Positions 1 through 8,096 are shown, counted from the stretch's first letter. The stretch: DNA of 14,210 nt from an uncultured Clostridiaceae bacterium (GCA_958417695.1 CATZDQ010000017.1:1-14210), one strand, 5' to 3'. Notes: generated by a model not told the origin, from the sequence alone. A program made the numbers and translations.

Positions 1-1029
1 GGCTCCTGTGCCTGCTGACATAGCCTCTTCTGCAATTTTTTCAAATAGCTTGCCATCATAATCTAAAGTAATCCCTCTTTTTCTAAGTTCATTCTGATAA
101 CGCCTAAAGATAGAAAGTTTTGATTTTCTTAAAATTGTCACCAAATCTTGTTTGGTTAAAGTCTTCATCTGTATAATGGTATCAATTCTTCCTACAAACT
201 CTTTTGGCATTCCATAATCCATTAAATCTTTCTTGGTAAACTTATCATTTTTCATTGTATTTTCTTTCATGTTACTAGAAGCAAATCCTAACGCTTGTCT
301 ATTCAGCCTTTTATCCCGAATCTTTTCTAATCCTGAAAATGCTCCCAGGAATACGATTAGGATATTTTTTGTATCAAAATCCACCACTTCACCAAAATAA
401 GCATCTTCTTCCTTTGTTACTTTTATAGTCGTTCCTTCTATCATTTTGAGTAAGCTTTTGAGTACTTCTACGCCAGAAACATCATTTTTATTGCCACTAA
501 CTTTCTTATCGATTTCATCAATAATGATAATACCATTTTGGGCACGTTCTAAATCTCCGTCTGCATTTTCTATCAAATTAAATATCATATCTTCCACATT
601 ATCACCATAGTATCCTACTTTACTATAATTCGTAGCATCTTCTACAGTATATGGTAAATGCAAGCGTTTTGCGATTTGTATAATCGTTTCTGTCTTTCCG
701 GTTCCGCTATCCCCTATAATTAAGGTATTTGATTTGATTGACTTAAAATAGATACCTCTGTATATAGCCGTAATAATCTCTTTCACTTGCTTATCTTGTC
801 CTATGATGCATTGTAAAACATCTTTTTCTACTTGCTTGATGTTTCTTATTCTTTTATCTCTCTTATTAGTATTAGATTTCTGCTGTGTATTAAGATTTAT
901 ACTTTCACTCTGATTATTAGATGGTCCTTTCTTTTTTATTTTTTCGCTACCTCCTGCATTTAGCTGTATGCACTTTTTACTTGTTTCTTTTTTGGCTACA
1001 TAATTATATATCTGCCGTTTTTGTACCAT
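1..1029 (-). CDS. ClpX-like AAA+ unfoldase lacking the zinc-binding domain (partial, C-terminus off the left edge)
   Basis: The frame is open for 343 codons from ATG at 1029 and runs off the window. After about 65 lysine- and asparagine-rich residues comes a ClpX-type AAA+ module: Walker A GDSGTGKT (106-113), pore loop GYYG (139-142, GYVG in ClpX), Walker B IIIIDE (167-172), and the EFVGR arginine-finger box (277-281). An LGF tripeptide (247-249) lies where ClpX carries its IGF loop for docking ClpP. The sequence ends at a likely GAR sensor-2 motif, so roughly 70 residues should be missing. ClpX normally begins with a four-cysteine zinc domain; here the N-terminal tail has one cysteine, so this is a ClpX paralogue rather than housekeeping ClpX. 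A GGAGG site (1036-1040) precedes the start by 6 bases. The gene follows the nuclease gene by 20 bases, so the two are probably one operon. An ATP-driven unfoldase that may feed ClpP is inferred; the substrate is unknown. Confidence 0.88.
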   Translation of the reverse strand, partial: MVQKRQIYNYVAKKETSKKCIQLNAGGSEKIKKKGPSNNQSESINLNTQQKSNTNKRDKRIRNIKQVEKDVLQCIIGQDKQVKEIITAIYRGIYFKSIKSNTLIIGDSGTGKTETIIQIAKRLHLPYTVEDATNYSKVGYYGDNVEDMIFNLIENADGDLERAQNGIIIIDEIDKKVSGNKNDVSGVEVLKSLLKMIEGTTIKVTKEEDAYFGEVVDFDTKNILIVFLGAFSGLEKIRDKRLNRQALGFASSNMKENTMKNDKFTKKDLMDYGMPKEFVGRIDTIIQMKTLTKQDLVTILRKSKLSIFRRYQNELRKRGITLDYDGKLFEKIAEEAMSAGTGA

Positions 1030-1049
1030 TTTCTACCTCCTTATGCATC

Positions 1050-2489
1050 TTATAAGACACATTTTTTTACATCCTTGTCAAATTTAGTTGGTAATACCTT
1101 TTCTAACCCATAAGGATTCACTCTAAAAAAGTAGTCTCTTCCAAGAATTTCTACTTGCTTAGGTTGTACTTCTTTTATGACCCTTTGTTTATAGATTTGT
1201 TTTACCTGCGTCCTTCCATGATTTATTAAAATCAGCTTTGGTCTTTCAATTGGTTTTAAAAACGCTATCAGTTCATTTGCCTTAGCATGTCCAGAATATT
1301 CTTTTGCATATTCTATCCTTGCTCTTTTGACTATCATCTGTCCCGCAATTTCTACTTTTTCGTTCATCTGTGCATTTTTTAATCGACTTCCTAGTGTACC
1401 TTCTGCCGTATAACCAGCAAACTGAAGTAAAGCATTCTCTCGTTTTAAATATTCTGGAATATACAGTTGTGCAGGTCCATCAGACCCCATTCCAGATGTT
1501 GTAAGAATTATTTTCTTATTTACATCCTTTAAAACAGACATTCTCGTTTCTTTATTTACATAGGTTAAGTTTTCTGGTAAAAAATCTTTCATTTCCGGTT
1601 TAATATCCAATCCATCTTCCAAAAATAAATTCGTATACCGAATACCCAATTTTCCATCAAAATAGATTGGTATTTCTTTATCTAAGGTGCCATTTTTTTG
1701 CATAGTTTTCAATTCATATAAAATTTCCTGTGCTCTTCCTAATGAAAACACCATAGTTACAGCCGTTCCACCATCTTTTAAACAACTTTGTATATTCTCC
1801 TTAAAACATGGTTGCATATCATCTGTGTCCCTGTCTCCATAAGTAGATTCTTGAATTATCGTTAATGGTAATTTTAAAACCCAATCAGGAAGTGGTCTCA
1901 CATCATAAAACGTGTTATAACTACGATAATCTCCTGTAAATAATAAATTAATATCTTCATATCCGGGATAACTTATCTGTACTAAGATAACTGCCGCACC
2001 AATTAAATGACCGTTATCAAAAAAAGTAACCTTAACATGTTCATGAACTTTAATAGTCTCCTGATAAGCACAGGGTTTTAATTGCGATAGTGTTTTTTCA
2101 ACCTCCATTTCATTGTATAATGGTCTTGTTTTTTTCTTCTTTGCAGCTTCTCTTAATACTTTAAAGCTGTCTTCCAAAGCCAATGGTAATAATTTACAGG
2201 TAGTTTCAGTTGCATAAATTCCGCCTGAGAACCCCGCTTTTACCATTAGTGGTAACCTACCTGTATGGTCTACATGATTATGTGTTACTAAACAAAAATC
2301 TACATTTCGCCCATTAAATGGTAGTGTTTCATTCAAGTATTCATATTCTCTTTCTTGAAACAATCCACAATCCACGGCAAAAAGTAATTTTTCCCCATTG
2401 GGGAAACTTACAGAATTAAGCAGACATGTACCTGTAACCAAATCATGTATAGACATGATGTCCTCGTAAAACCGACTGTTTGACTTCAT
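1050..2489 (-). CDS. Beta-CASP metallo-beta-lactamase-fold RNase (CPSF73-like / RMMBL family)
   Basis: A predicted zinc-dependent RNA nuclease of 479 residues. MBL motifs are D40 (AVDCG), THNHVDH with HxHxDH at 70-75, H161 (GHLIGAA) and D187 (FTGDYR). Beta-CASP motifs follow: acidic motif A at E214 (QESTYGDR), motif B H401 (YSGHA) and motif C H424 (INHG). All metal ligands and beta-CASP residues are therefore present. The length fits the compact bacterial and archaeal CPSF73-like group rather than RNase J, which has an extra C-terminal domain. An ATG at 2504 is in frame, but its own codons form the GGAGGG ribosome binding site (2497-2502), which sits 7 bases before ATG 2489; the latter is taken as the start. 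The gene heads a likely two-gene operon with the ClpX-like gene. RNA processing or decay is inferred from the family; the target is unknown. Confidence 0.9.
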   Translation of the reverse strand: MKSNSRFYEDIMSIHDLVTGTCLLNSVSFPNGEKLLFAVDCGLFQEREYEYLNETLPFNGRNVDFCLVTHNHVDHTGRLPLMVKAGFSGGIYATETTCKLLPLALEDSFKVLREAAKKKKTRPLYNEMEVEKTLSQLKPCAYQETIKVHEHVKVTFFDNGHLIGAAVILVQISYPGYEDINLLFTGDYRSYNTFYDVRPLPDWVLKLPLTIIQESTYGDRDTDDMQPCFKENIQSCLKDGGTAVTMVFSLGRAQEILYELKTMQKNGTLDKEIPIYFDGKLGIRYTNLFLEDGLDIKPEMKDFLPENLTYVNKETRMSVLKDVNKKIILTTSGMGSDGPAQLYIPEYLKRENALLQFAGYTAEGTLGSRLKNAQMNEKVEIAGQMIVKRARIEYAKEYSGHAKANELIAFLKPIERPKLILINHGRTQVKQIYKQRVIKEVQPKQVEILGRDYFFRVNPYGLEKVLPTKFDKDVKKCVL

Positions 2490-2496
2490 AGACATT

Positions 2497-2502
2497 CCCT
2501 CC
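2497..2502 (-). promoter_or_regulatory. Ribosome binding site that fixes the start of the beta-CASP nuclease
   Basis: GGAGGG on the minus strand lies 7 bases before ATG 2489. The longer reading frame from 2504 would translate through this site and has no comparable site of its own. Confidence 0.8.
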
Positions 2503-2543
2503 ATTAAATTAATTTATTTAATGATGCAAATTATATTATCATT

Positions 2544-2572
2544 AGTTTACCATTTTCGCACATTTATGTCAA
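2544..2572 (-). promoter_or_regulatory. Candidate promoter of the nuclease/ClpX-like operon
   Basis: A consensus TTGACA (2567-2572) is followed after 17 bases by TAAACT (2544-2549), a 4/6 match to the -10 hexamer. A perfect TATAAT at 2530-2535 is also present but is too far from this -35. The leader would be about 50 bases. Seen in sequence; function inferred. Confidence 0.5.
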
Positions 2573-2636
2573 TTATATTCTTAATAAACTTTACTTCTAG
2601 TTTGATATTTTCATTCTTTTCTTCTTAGTAGTATAG

Positions 2637-2670
2637 AAAAAATAGTTAGGATTTTTTCTTTCCTAACTAT
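2637..2670 (-). terminator. Rho-independent terminator of the P-type ATPase gene
   Basis: A perfect 10-bp stem (ATAGTTAGGA, 2661-2670 with 2642-2651) closes a 9-base loop and is followed on the minus strand by a run of Ts (2637-2641). It lies 26 bases beyond the ATPase stop codon, and separates that unit from the nuclease operon. Confidence 0.85.
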
Positions 2671-2696
2671 CTTTATCCTTTTTATTTTATTATACT

Positions 2697-5432
2697 TTAT
2701 TCTTCCTCTTTGGTTGTATTTATTTTAAATAACTTCATGAATTCTACCACTACAATTGGTGCTAATACCAAAATAACAATCTCTATGATATTAGCTGTTG
2801 GTAATACCGGTATACTAAATACATGTCTTAATGCTGGTACTAATAAAATAACAAACATGAGAGCAGCCGATACGGCAATGGCTAACAATAATTTTCTATT
2901 ATTAAAAATGCCTGTTTTAAATATGGACTTTTTATTGTTACGAATATTAAATACATGTACTAATTCTGAAAGGGCTAATACTACGAATGCCATCGTTTGC
3001 CCGATTTCTACTCTCACTTCTTCTGGTGTTAAACCTTCCATAACTGGTAAGTCTTGTGCTGGAGTAGCTAAACCTATAATGTAAGCTGCAAGTGTAAGAA
3101 GACCTATCATTAATCCTTGGTAAACAATACGCCAAGTCATGCCTTTTGTAAAAATGCCTTTTCCTGGTTTTAAAGGTTTTCTTTCCATAACATCTTTTTC
3201 TGCAGGGTCAACAGCTAAGGCTAATGCAGGAAGAGAGTCTGTTACTAAGTTTATCCATAAAATATGAATTGGAAGAAGTGGTACAATTAAATTTACGTCA
3301 ATATGGAAAGTACTAGCTAACCATGGTGTCATTAATATGGCTATAAATAAAACCACTATTTCGCCTACATTGCTAGAAAGTAAGAATTGAATAGCTTTTA
3401 AAATATTATCATAAATACGTCTACCTTCTTCTACTGCCGAAACTACAGTGGCAAAATTATCATCTGTTAAGATAACATCTGCTGCTTCTTTTGCAACATC
3501 GGTACCAACCATCCCCATCGCACAACCAATATCGGCTGTTTTTAACGCTGGAGCATCATTAACGCCATCTCCTGTCATAGCTACAACTTCTCCATTTTTT
3601 TGCCATGCTTTTACAATTCTTACTTTATGCTCTGGAGATACTCTAGCATATACACTATAATGTCTTACCTTTTGTTCTAACTCTTCTTGAGACATATCTT
3701 CTAACTCACTACCAGTAATTGCTTCAGATTCATCTTCTAAAATTCCCAATTGTTTAGCAATTGCAGTTGCTGTAATTTTATGGTCACCTGTAATCATAAC
3801 GGTTTTAATACCAGCTGTTTTACACTTTTCAACTGCCTTTCTAGCTTCTTCTCTTGGTGGGTCTATCATGCCAACCATGCCTACATATGTTAAATGACTT
3901 TCTATTTGTTCTAATTCTTCTTTACTTGGTTTATGGTCTAATTTTCTATAGCCCATAGCTAAAACTCTTAAAGCTTCTTTTGCCATAGCTTCATTATTTT
4001 TTTCAATTACCTTTTTATAATCCTTTAAATCTTCTTTTATCTGTCCTTCTATTATATAGTTATCACAACGTTTTAATAATTCGTCGACACCACCTTTTGT
4101 GTAAACCATATATTGGTCATTTACTTTATGAATAGTTGTCATCAATTTTCTATCAGAATCAAATGGAATTTCTTCTACTCTTGGAAACATTTCTAATACA
4201 GCAGGCTGAAAATCTAAATTAAATCCCATATCTACTAAGGCTGTTTCTGTAGGGTCACCAGTTAATGTATTATCAGAAGATACTTTCGTATCATTACATA
4301 ACATACTGATATAGACTAGTTGTTTTAATTCTTCTTTATCATTATTGACCCTAGCATCTTTCACATCTTGTAAAATGTTATTATAAAATACTTTTTGTAC
4401 CGTCATTTTATTTTGTGTTAAAGTACCTGTTTTATCAGAACAAATAACGGTAGCACTACCTAAAGTTTCGACAGCTGGTAATTTTTTAACAATGGCATTT
4501 TTCTTAACCATTCTTTGTACACCAATAGCCAGTACAATTGTAGAAACAGCTGCCAACCCTTCTGGAATAGCTGCAACTGCTAAACTAACAGCTGTCATAA
4601 ACATTTCCATAGCATCTTTTCCTATTGCAATGCCAACGACAAAAATAATGATACAAATAATAATCGCTACAATGCCTAATGTTTTTCCTAACTTATTTAA
4701 TTTTACCTGTAATGGTGTTGCTGCATCTACCGTTTCATTAATAATACCTGCAATTTTTCCTACTTCTGTTTCCATACCAGTTTCTACAACAATGCCTTTT
4801 CCTCTACCATACGTAATTAAACTAGAAGAAAATAACATATTCGTTCTATCGCCAATACCTACTTTTTCTGCTTCTATTGTGCTTATATTCTTTTCTACAG
4901 GTACTGATTCTCCGGTTAATGAAGACTCCTGTGATTTTAAATTAGAAGCTTCTACTAATCTCACATCTGCTGCTACATAGTCACCTGTCTCTAAAATAAC
5001 CACATCTCCTGGTACTAATTCTTTAGCTGGTATTACCGCTAAACTACCATTTCTAATCACTTTAGAAGCATGGCTACTTAATTTTTGTAAAGCCTCTAGA
5101 GATTTTTCTGCTTTATTTTCTTGTGCTACTCCAATAATAGCATTAACCACTACTACAATTAGAATAATAATGGTATCGGTAATACCTTCTCCTTTAGAAA
5201 CACCTACTACTCCTGAAATAATAGCAGCAATAATTAAAATAATAATCATAAAATCTTTAAATTGCTCTAAAAATTTAATAAAAATACTTTTCTTCTTTTT
5301 GGCCTTTAACTCATTGGTTCCATACTTTTCCCTATTTTGTTTTACTTGCTCTTCTGTAAGACCAGTCTGTGCATTTGTTTGTAATTGTTCTTGTGTTTCT
5401 TCTACACTTTTGTTGTACCATTTTTCTTCCAC
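2697..5432 (-). CDS. P2-type cation-transporting ATPase (Ca2+/Mn2+ exporter, SERCA-like)
   Basis: An integral-membrane ATP-driven pump of 911 residues. Counted from the GTG start it has the actuator TGES (173-176), IPEGL in TM4 (289-293), the phosphorylation site DKTGT (Asp333), the N-domain KGG, TGDGVND (620-626) and TM6 NLVTD (728-732), with about ten membrane segments. Residues matching SERCA's Ca2+ ligands appear in TM4 (Glu of PEGL), TM5 (SSNVGE, Asn and Glu), TM6 (N, T, D) and TM8 (Glu of ALSELVHVFN), so both SERCA-type sites could be present. An upstream TTG (5451-5453) opens the frame further, but it has no ribosome site; AAGGAG (5442-5447) lies 9 bases before GTG 5432, so GTG is chosen. 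A manganese-type riboswitch controls the gene, which points to Mn2+ export as well as, or instead of, Ca2+ export. Confidence 0.95.
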   Translation of the reverse strand: MEEKWYNKSVEETQEQLQTNAQTGLTEEQVKQNREKYGTNELKAKKKKSIFIKFLEQFKDFMIIILIIAAIISGVVGVSKGEGITDTIIILIVVVVNAIIGVAQENKAEKSLEALQKLSSHASKVIRNGSLAVIPAKELVPGDVVILETGDYVAADVRLVEASNLKSQESSLTGESVPVEKNISTIEAEKVGIGDRTNMLFSSSLITYGRGKGIVVETGMETEVGKIAGIINETVDAATPLQVKLNKLGKTLGIVAIIICIIIFVVGIAIGKDAMEMFMTAVSLAVAAIPEGLAAVSTIVLAIGVQRMVKKNAIVKKLPAVETLGSATVICSDKTGTLTQNKMTVQKVFYNNILQDVKDARVNNDKEELKQLVYISMLCNDTKVSSDNTLTGDPTETALVDMGFNLDFQPAVLEMFPRVEEIPFDSDRKLMTTIHKVNDQYMVYTKGGVDELLKRCDNYIIEGQIKEDLKDYKKVIEKNNEAMAKEALRVLAMGYRKLDHKPSKEELEQIESHLTYVGMVGMIDPPREEARKAVEKCKTAGIKTVMITGDHKITATAIAKQLGILEDESEAITGSELEDMSQEELEQKVRHYSVYARVSPEHKVRIVKAWQKNGEVVAMTGDGVNDAPALKTADIGCAMGMVGTDVAKEAADVILTDDNFATVVSAVEEGRRIYDNILKAIQFLLSSNVGEIVVLFIAILMTPWLASTFHIDVNLIVPLLPIHILWINLVTDSLPALALAVDPAEKDVMERKPLKPGKGIFTKGMTWRIVYQGLMIGLLTLAAYIIGLATPAQDLPVMEGLTPEEVRVEIGQTMAFVVLALSELVHVFNIRNNKKSIFKTGIFNNRKLLLAIAVSAALMFVILLVPALRHVFSIPVLPTANIIEIVILVLAPIVVVEFMKLFKINTTKEEE

Positions 5433-5441
5433 TTTTCTCTT

Positions 5442-5447
5442 CTCCTT
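5442..5447 (-). promoter_or_regulatory. Ribosome binding site selecting a GTG start for the ATPase
   Basis: AAGGAG lies 9 bases upstream of GTG 5430-5432. The in-frame TTG at 5451-5453 would place this site inside the coding region. Confidence 0.75.
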
Positions 5448-5480
5448 TTTCAAATTTTATATTTCTTATCTTATTATGTA

Positions 5481-5543
5481 CAAAAATAAGACTTTTAAAG
5501 AAATTTTTCACATTTTCATGTAACTCCTTTCTTTAAAAGTCTT
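5481..5543 (-). terminator. Riboswitch expression platform: terminator hairpin competing with aptamer helix P1
   Basis: Two perfect complementary 16-base arms (5528-5543 and 5488-5503; AAGACTTTTAAAGAAA on the minus strand) enclose 24 bases and are followed by ATTTTTG. The upstream arm contains both the 3' strand of aptamer P1 (5532-5539) and part of the conserved GCAAGAC, so hairpin and aptamer cannot form together. Ligand binding should block termination, giving an ON switch. The T run is short (five), which makes the efficiency uncertain. Confidence 0.75.
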
Positions 5544-5623
5544 GCTTACCATAAAGGTTACTAACCAGAATATCTATATTTCGCGATTGTTGATTAGTAG
5601 TTTATAAGCTACTCCCTTTTAAA
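5532..5623 (-). promoter_or_regulatory. yybP-ykoY family (Mn2+) riboswitch aptamer
   Basis: On the minus strand the leader reads TTTAAAAGGGAGTAGC (5623-5608) and ends with GCAAGAC (5545-5539), the two hallmark conserved strands of the yybP-ykoY class. P1 forms from TTTAAAAG (5616-5623) and CTTTTAAA (5532-5539), 8 bp. An inner helix ACTAATC with GGTTAGT (one G-U pair) and a CAATCG element like CAAUUCG of the Lactococcus aptamer lie between them. This class senses Mn2+ and is known upstream of Mn2+ exporters and P-type ATPases. One fewer G is present than in the usual GGGGAGUAGC. Recognised by eye, without a covariance-model search. Confidence 0.85.
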
Positions 5624-5651
5624 TTTTATGCATTTATATTTTTATTGCTCT

Positions 5652-5680
5652 ATTTTATCATTCTTCTTTTTTATTTGCAA
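5652..5680 (-). promoter_or_regulatory. Promoter of the riboswitch-ATPase transcript
   Basis: TTGCAA (5675-5680), a 17-base spacer and TAAAAT (5652-5657) preceded by TG one base upstream make an extended -10 promoter. Transcription would begin near 5645, about 22 bases before aptamer P1, as expected for a riboswitch leader. Confidence 0.75.
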
Positions 5681-5866
5681 GTACTTGTTTGTATTTTAAT
5701 GGAATTAATTATTGTTAATTTACAACTACAAAAATTTCCTCTTCTGAAAAGCTTTTAAAAAAGATATAAATAAACAAACTACCTTTAAATTAACGTTTAG
5801 CGTCATTTAAAAGATAGTCTGTTAAAATGAAATTAAATCATTTTTGTGTAATATATTACTTGCGAG

Positions 5867-6913
5867 TTAACGCTCCATAAGGCTTGACATTATTTCTTTT
5901 GCATACTCTAATGTCATACCTGTGGCTGTGGACATACGTCCTTCTTTAAGGTGTACAAATGAAGCATCTGTAATAGAAATTCCACCACAATAAGACAAAA
6001 ACTTTCCTTTTGCCAAATAAGTTTCTAATTCCTCATCAGAGATGTCGTCCAAACGCAATCTTGCTGTATCGGTGATATTAACGCTTTGAAGAATCTTATC
6101 CTTTTTAACAAGTAAAACAGCATTGCCTGTATAGGCATATACATCCTCCGAACCACGCATACGACTAATCAGCTTACGCGCCTCCTCTATTGATTTTGGC
6201 TTTCCATACATCACTTTTTCAAAAACAATATTCTGATCACCGGCAATAATTAAACGTAGTCCCCTATGCTTTGTTTCTTCAAAGACCTTTTTGGCTTTAC
6301 GCATAGAAATATCTGCCAACTGATTTTTAAAGGACTTAGACTCATCCGGCGTTTCATCAGCATCACTAACCATCACTTCAAAAGGGATTCCTTCATTGAT
6401 AAGCTGTTGTTTACGCACAGCAGATTTCGATGCCAAAATTACACGTGGAAAATTATGCACAATTCTTGTGAACGGCTCTACCAAATCTTCTGGTTTATCA
6501 TAAAAAATGATTTCTGTTGCAACATTGGCTATGGTAGTAGAAATATCGCTATTGGTTTTTGCAATAATATAAATTGGCTTACCAATACTATAGCAAAATC
6601 CGCTATTCATTCCCAGACCAACGCCTTTTTCGCTAAACTCAATGATATTACAATCACATTGCTCCATAGCAGGGAATGCATAATCTCTCATTAGCGTTTT
6701 ATCTTCTGGAATATAGGTTTTTCCCCATTTTTCAACATCTCGTGCCATTAGCGTAATTTCAATACCTGCTTTGTTTAAAGCCGCCTCAATGGCTTCTACT
6801 TTTGCACGGTCTTCATCTCCATCATGAAACTTCAATGAGAAAAATGCATGTACTGTACCAGTTTTCCTTTCATAAGAAATTTTGGGTTTGTGTGCTACTT
6901 CTTTTAACATCAT
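5867..6913 (-). CDS. Nucleoside 2-deoxyribosyltransferase-like / Maf-like fusion protein
   Basis: The 348 residues form two domains. Residues about 20-150 resemble the nucleoside 2-deoxyribosyltransferase fold: FFSLKFHDGDEDR near the start, then a D/NIIEFS strand, GVGLGMNSG and GKPIYIIAK (97-119). The family's catalytic Glu before the last Gly of that loop appears replaced by Asn103. Residues about 155-345 resemble Maf nucleoside-triphosphate pyrophosphatases: LASKSAVRKQQL (160-171, ASxSPRR in Maf), GDQNIVF (225-231, ADTIV), YGKP plus EEAR (236-245) and YTGNAVLL. The Maf GAY-IQ loop is SYCGGIS here, so several catalytic positions diverge. Both parent families act on nucleotides, suggesting nucleotide-pool sanitation or a binding role; activity is uncertain. 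GGAGG (6920-6924) lies 6 bases from ATG 6913 and 9 from the adjacent ATG 6910, so the first residue is ambiguous. Monocistronic, divergent from the MBL-like gene. Confidence 0.8.
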   Translation of the reverse strand: MMLKEVAHKPKISYERKTGTVHAFFSLKFHDGDEDRAKVEAIEAALNKAGIEITLMARDVEKWGKTYIPEDKTLMRDYAFPAMEQCDCNIIEFSEKGVGLGMNSGFCYSIGKPIYIIAKTNSDISTTIANVATEIIFYDKPEDLVEPFTRIVHNFPRVILASKSAVRKQQLINEGIPFEVMVSDADETPDESKSFKNQLADISMRKAKKVFEETKHRGLRLIIAGDQNIVFEKVMYGKPKSIEEARKLISRMRGSEDVYAYTGNAVLLVKKDKILQSVNITDTARLRLDDISDEELETYLAKGKFLSYCGGISITDASFVHLKEGRMSTATGMTLEYAKEIMSSLMER

Positions 6914-6956
6914 AAAACACCTCCTATTATGTTACGTCTACGAAATATGTACACAT

Positions 6957-6985
6957 GTTATAACACATTTCATAGAGAAATACAA
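6957..6985 (-). promoter_or_regulatory. Promoter of the deoxyribosyltransferase-like/Maf-like gene
   Basis: TTGTAT (6980-6985), a 17-base spacer and TATAAC (6957-6962) on the minus strand, about 44 bases before the start codon. The remaining intergenic stretch (6986-7175) is AT-rich and I see nothing else in it. Confidence 0.6.
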
Positions 6986-7175
6986 GAGAAGGTTATTTTT
7001 CTACATAAACCAACTTGGCTATTCTTTTCAATTATTTTTTAATACTAACACACTTTTTCATTCCAATAAACTATTTGTAAATCAACATTCCATAAGTTCT
7101 ATCTTTTCTTTTTTACTAACTATTTCCATTTGCTTTTTCTTTTTTAATCTGTTTTTCATTCGTTCACTAAATTTC

Positions 7176-7191
7176 TACTTTTTGGTAAGTA
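7176..7191 (+). promoter_or_regulatory. Putative HxlR operator upstream of the MBL-like gene
   Basis: TACTTTTTGGTAAGTA has the form TACT-N8-AGTA. Its exact reverse complement lies upstream of the HxlR gene (8127-8142). It overlaps a second small palindrome GTAAG-TAT-CTTAC (7185-7197). TACT-N7-AGTA is the known box of YodB, an HxlR-family regulator, so binding by the adjacent HxlR protein is inferred. Confidence 0.6.
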
Positions 7192-7201
7192 TCTTACAAA
7201 A

Positions 7202-7240
7202 AAGTGCATACTTCTATTTTCTATAAAACCGTCTTATAAT
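7202..7240 (+). promoter_or_regulatory. Promoter of the MBL-like gene, overlapping a second operator half
   Basis: A perfect TATAAT (7235-7240) lies 17 bases after a weak -35 (TTCTAT, 7212-7217). The -35 overlaps AAGTGCATACTT (7202-7213), an imperfect version of the palindrome AAAGTACGTACTTT in front of the HxlR gene. Bound regulator would cover the -35, which suggests repression. Confidence 0.6.
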
Positions 7241-7298
7241 GCTTTTAGGTAAACGAAGCCTTGTTATATAAATTCGTAAAAATAAGGAGGAAAAGAAT

Positions 7299-8096
7299 AT
7301 GAATACTCAAAAAGTACATTTAAACAAAGGATGGATGGAAGTATATGATTTTGGAAATAGGAAACTACACGCCTACCAAACCAATGACCTAATGACAGAT
7401 GAAAGCTATATTTTAGAAAGTAAAGACCAAATTTTACTATTGGAATTTCCTGCTTTTTATGACAATTTAGGAGAATTTGAAGAATATGTGAGCAGTCTTG
7501 AAAAACCTATCATAGCAAAAGTATTTTCTGACCATCCAAATGGTGCTACCATTTTTTCTGATTGTAAAGCTTATGCTTCTAAAGGCACTCTACAATCTAT
7601 GCAAACAGGTACTATCTACCATTTAGTAGAAGGCTTTAAAACTGCTTTTCATGGAGAGTTTGCTAGCGAATTTCATACCATCACAGATATTTTAGAAGGT
7701 TCAAAAGTAACTATTGGTGATTTTGATTTAGAAATTACCTACCATGAAGAAGATATAGAAATTGTTTTTCCTCAGTTACAGGTTGTCTATACACATATGT
7801 TAGGACACGATTGTCATTCTATTGTTACTAGCAATACACATGCAGATGCTATTATTCACCAATTAGAAACCTATAAACAAAAAGGTTATGTTCTTATTTT
7901 GTCTAGTCATCATACCCCTGAGACATTGGAAGATGTAGATACTAAGATTGCTTATTTAAAAGATATAAAAGAAATTGCTAGCCACACTTCTAATAAAGAA
8001 ACCTTTATAAAAGTGATTGAGTCTAAATATCCAACCTATCAAGGGCTAAATTATTTAGAGATGACGGCTACTGCTTTCTTTCCGGAAAAAGCATAA
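7299..8096 (+). CDS. Degenerate metallo-beta-lactamase-fold protein
   Basis: The 265 residues follow the layout of an MBL-fold hydrolase but lack its metal motif. Where THxHxDHxGG is expected there is VFSDHPNGAT (75-84). The GHTxGS region reads MLGHDCHS (167-174), and the C-terminal GHG strand reads LSSHHTPETLEDVDTKIAYL (201-220). Some histidines survive (H79, H170, H173, H204, H205), so altered metal binding is possible, but the standard dinuclear site is not intact. The fold assignment rests on spacing and pattern, not on an identified homologue. AAGGAGG (7284-7290) lies 8 bases before the ATG. The gene shares operator sequences with the HxlR operon 100 bases downstream, so it is probably part of the same response. 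I do not know its substrate. Confidence 0.6.
   Translation: MNTQKVHLNKGWMEVYDFGNRKLHAYQTNDLMTDESYILESKDQILLLEFPAFYDNLGEFEEYVSSLEKPIIAKVFSDHPNGATIFSDCKAYASKGTLQSMQTGTIYHLVEGFKTAFHGEFASEFHTITDILEGSKVTIGDFDLEITYHEEDIEIVFPQLQVVYTHMLGHDCHSIVTSNTHADAIIHQLETYKQKGYVLILSSHHTPETLEDVDTKIAYLKDIKEIASHTSNKETFIKVIESKYPTYQGLNYLEMTATAFFPEKA

Noticed and set aside
2710..3084. Plus-strand open frame over the ATPase gene, with similar ones at 3448-3660, 4492-4980 and 5170-5523
   Set aside because: They lie opposite a well-supported ATPase and encode no recognisable motifs or ribosome sites; they are shadows.
5504..5527. Tiny reading frame (ATG AAA ATG TGA on the minus strand) after GGAG within the riboswitch hairpin loop
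   Set aside because: Three codons with poor spacing; the riboswitch explains the region without a leader peptide.
5783..5813. Inverted repeat downstream of the Maf-like fusion gene as a terminator
   Set aside because: The stem has an internal loop and no proper T run follows on the minus strand.
6266..6694. Plus-strand open frame inside the Maf-like fusion gene, and one at 6882-7226 over the intergenic region
   Set aside because: Low-complexity, Phe- and Cys-rich shadows without start signals.
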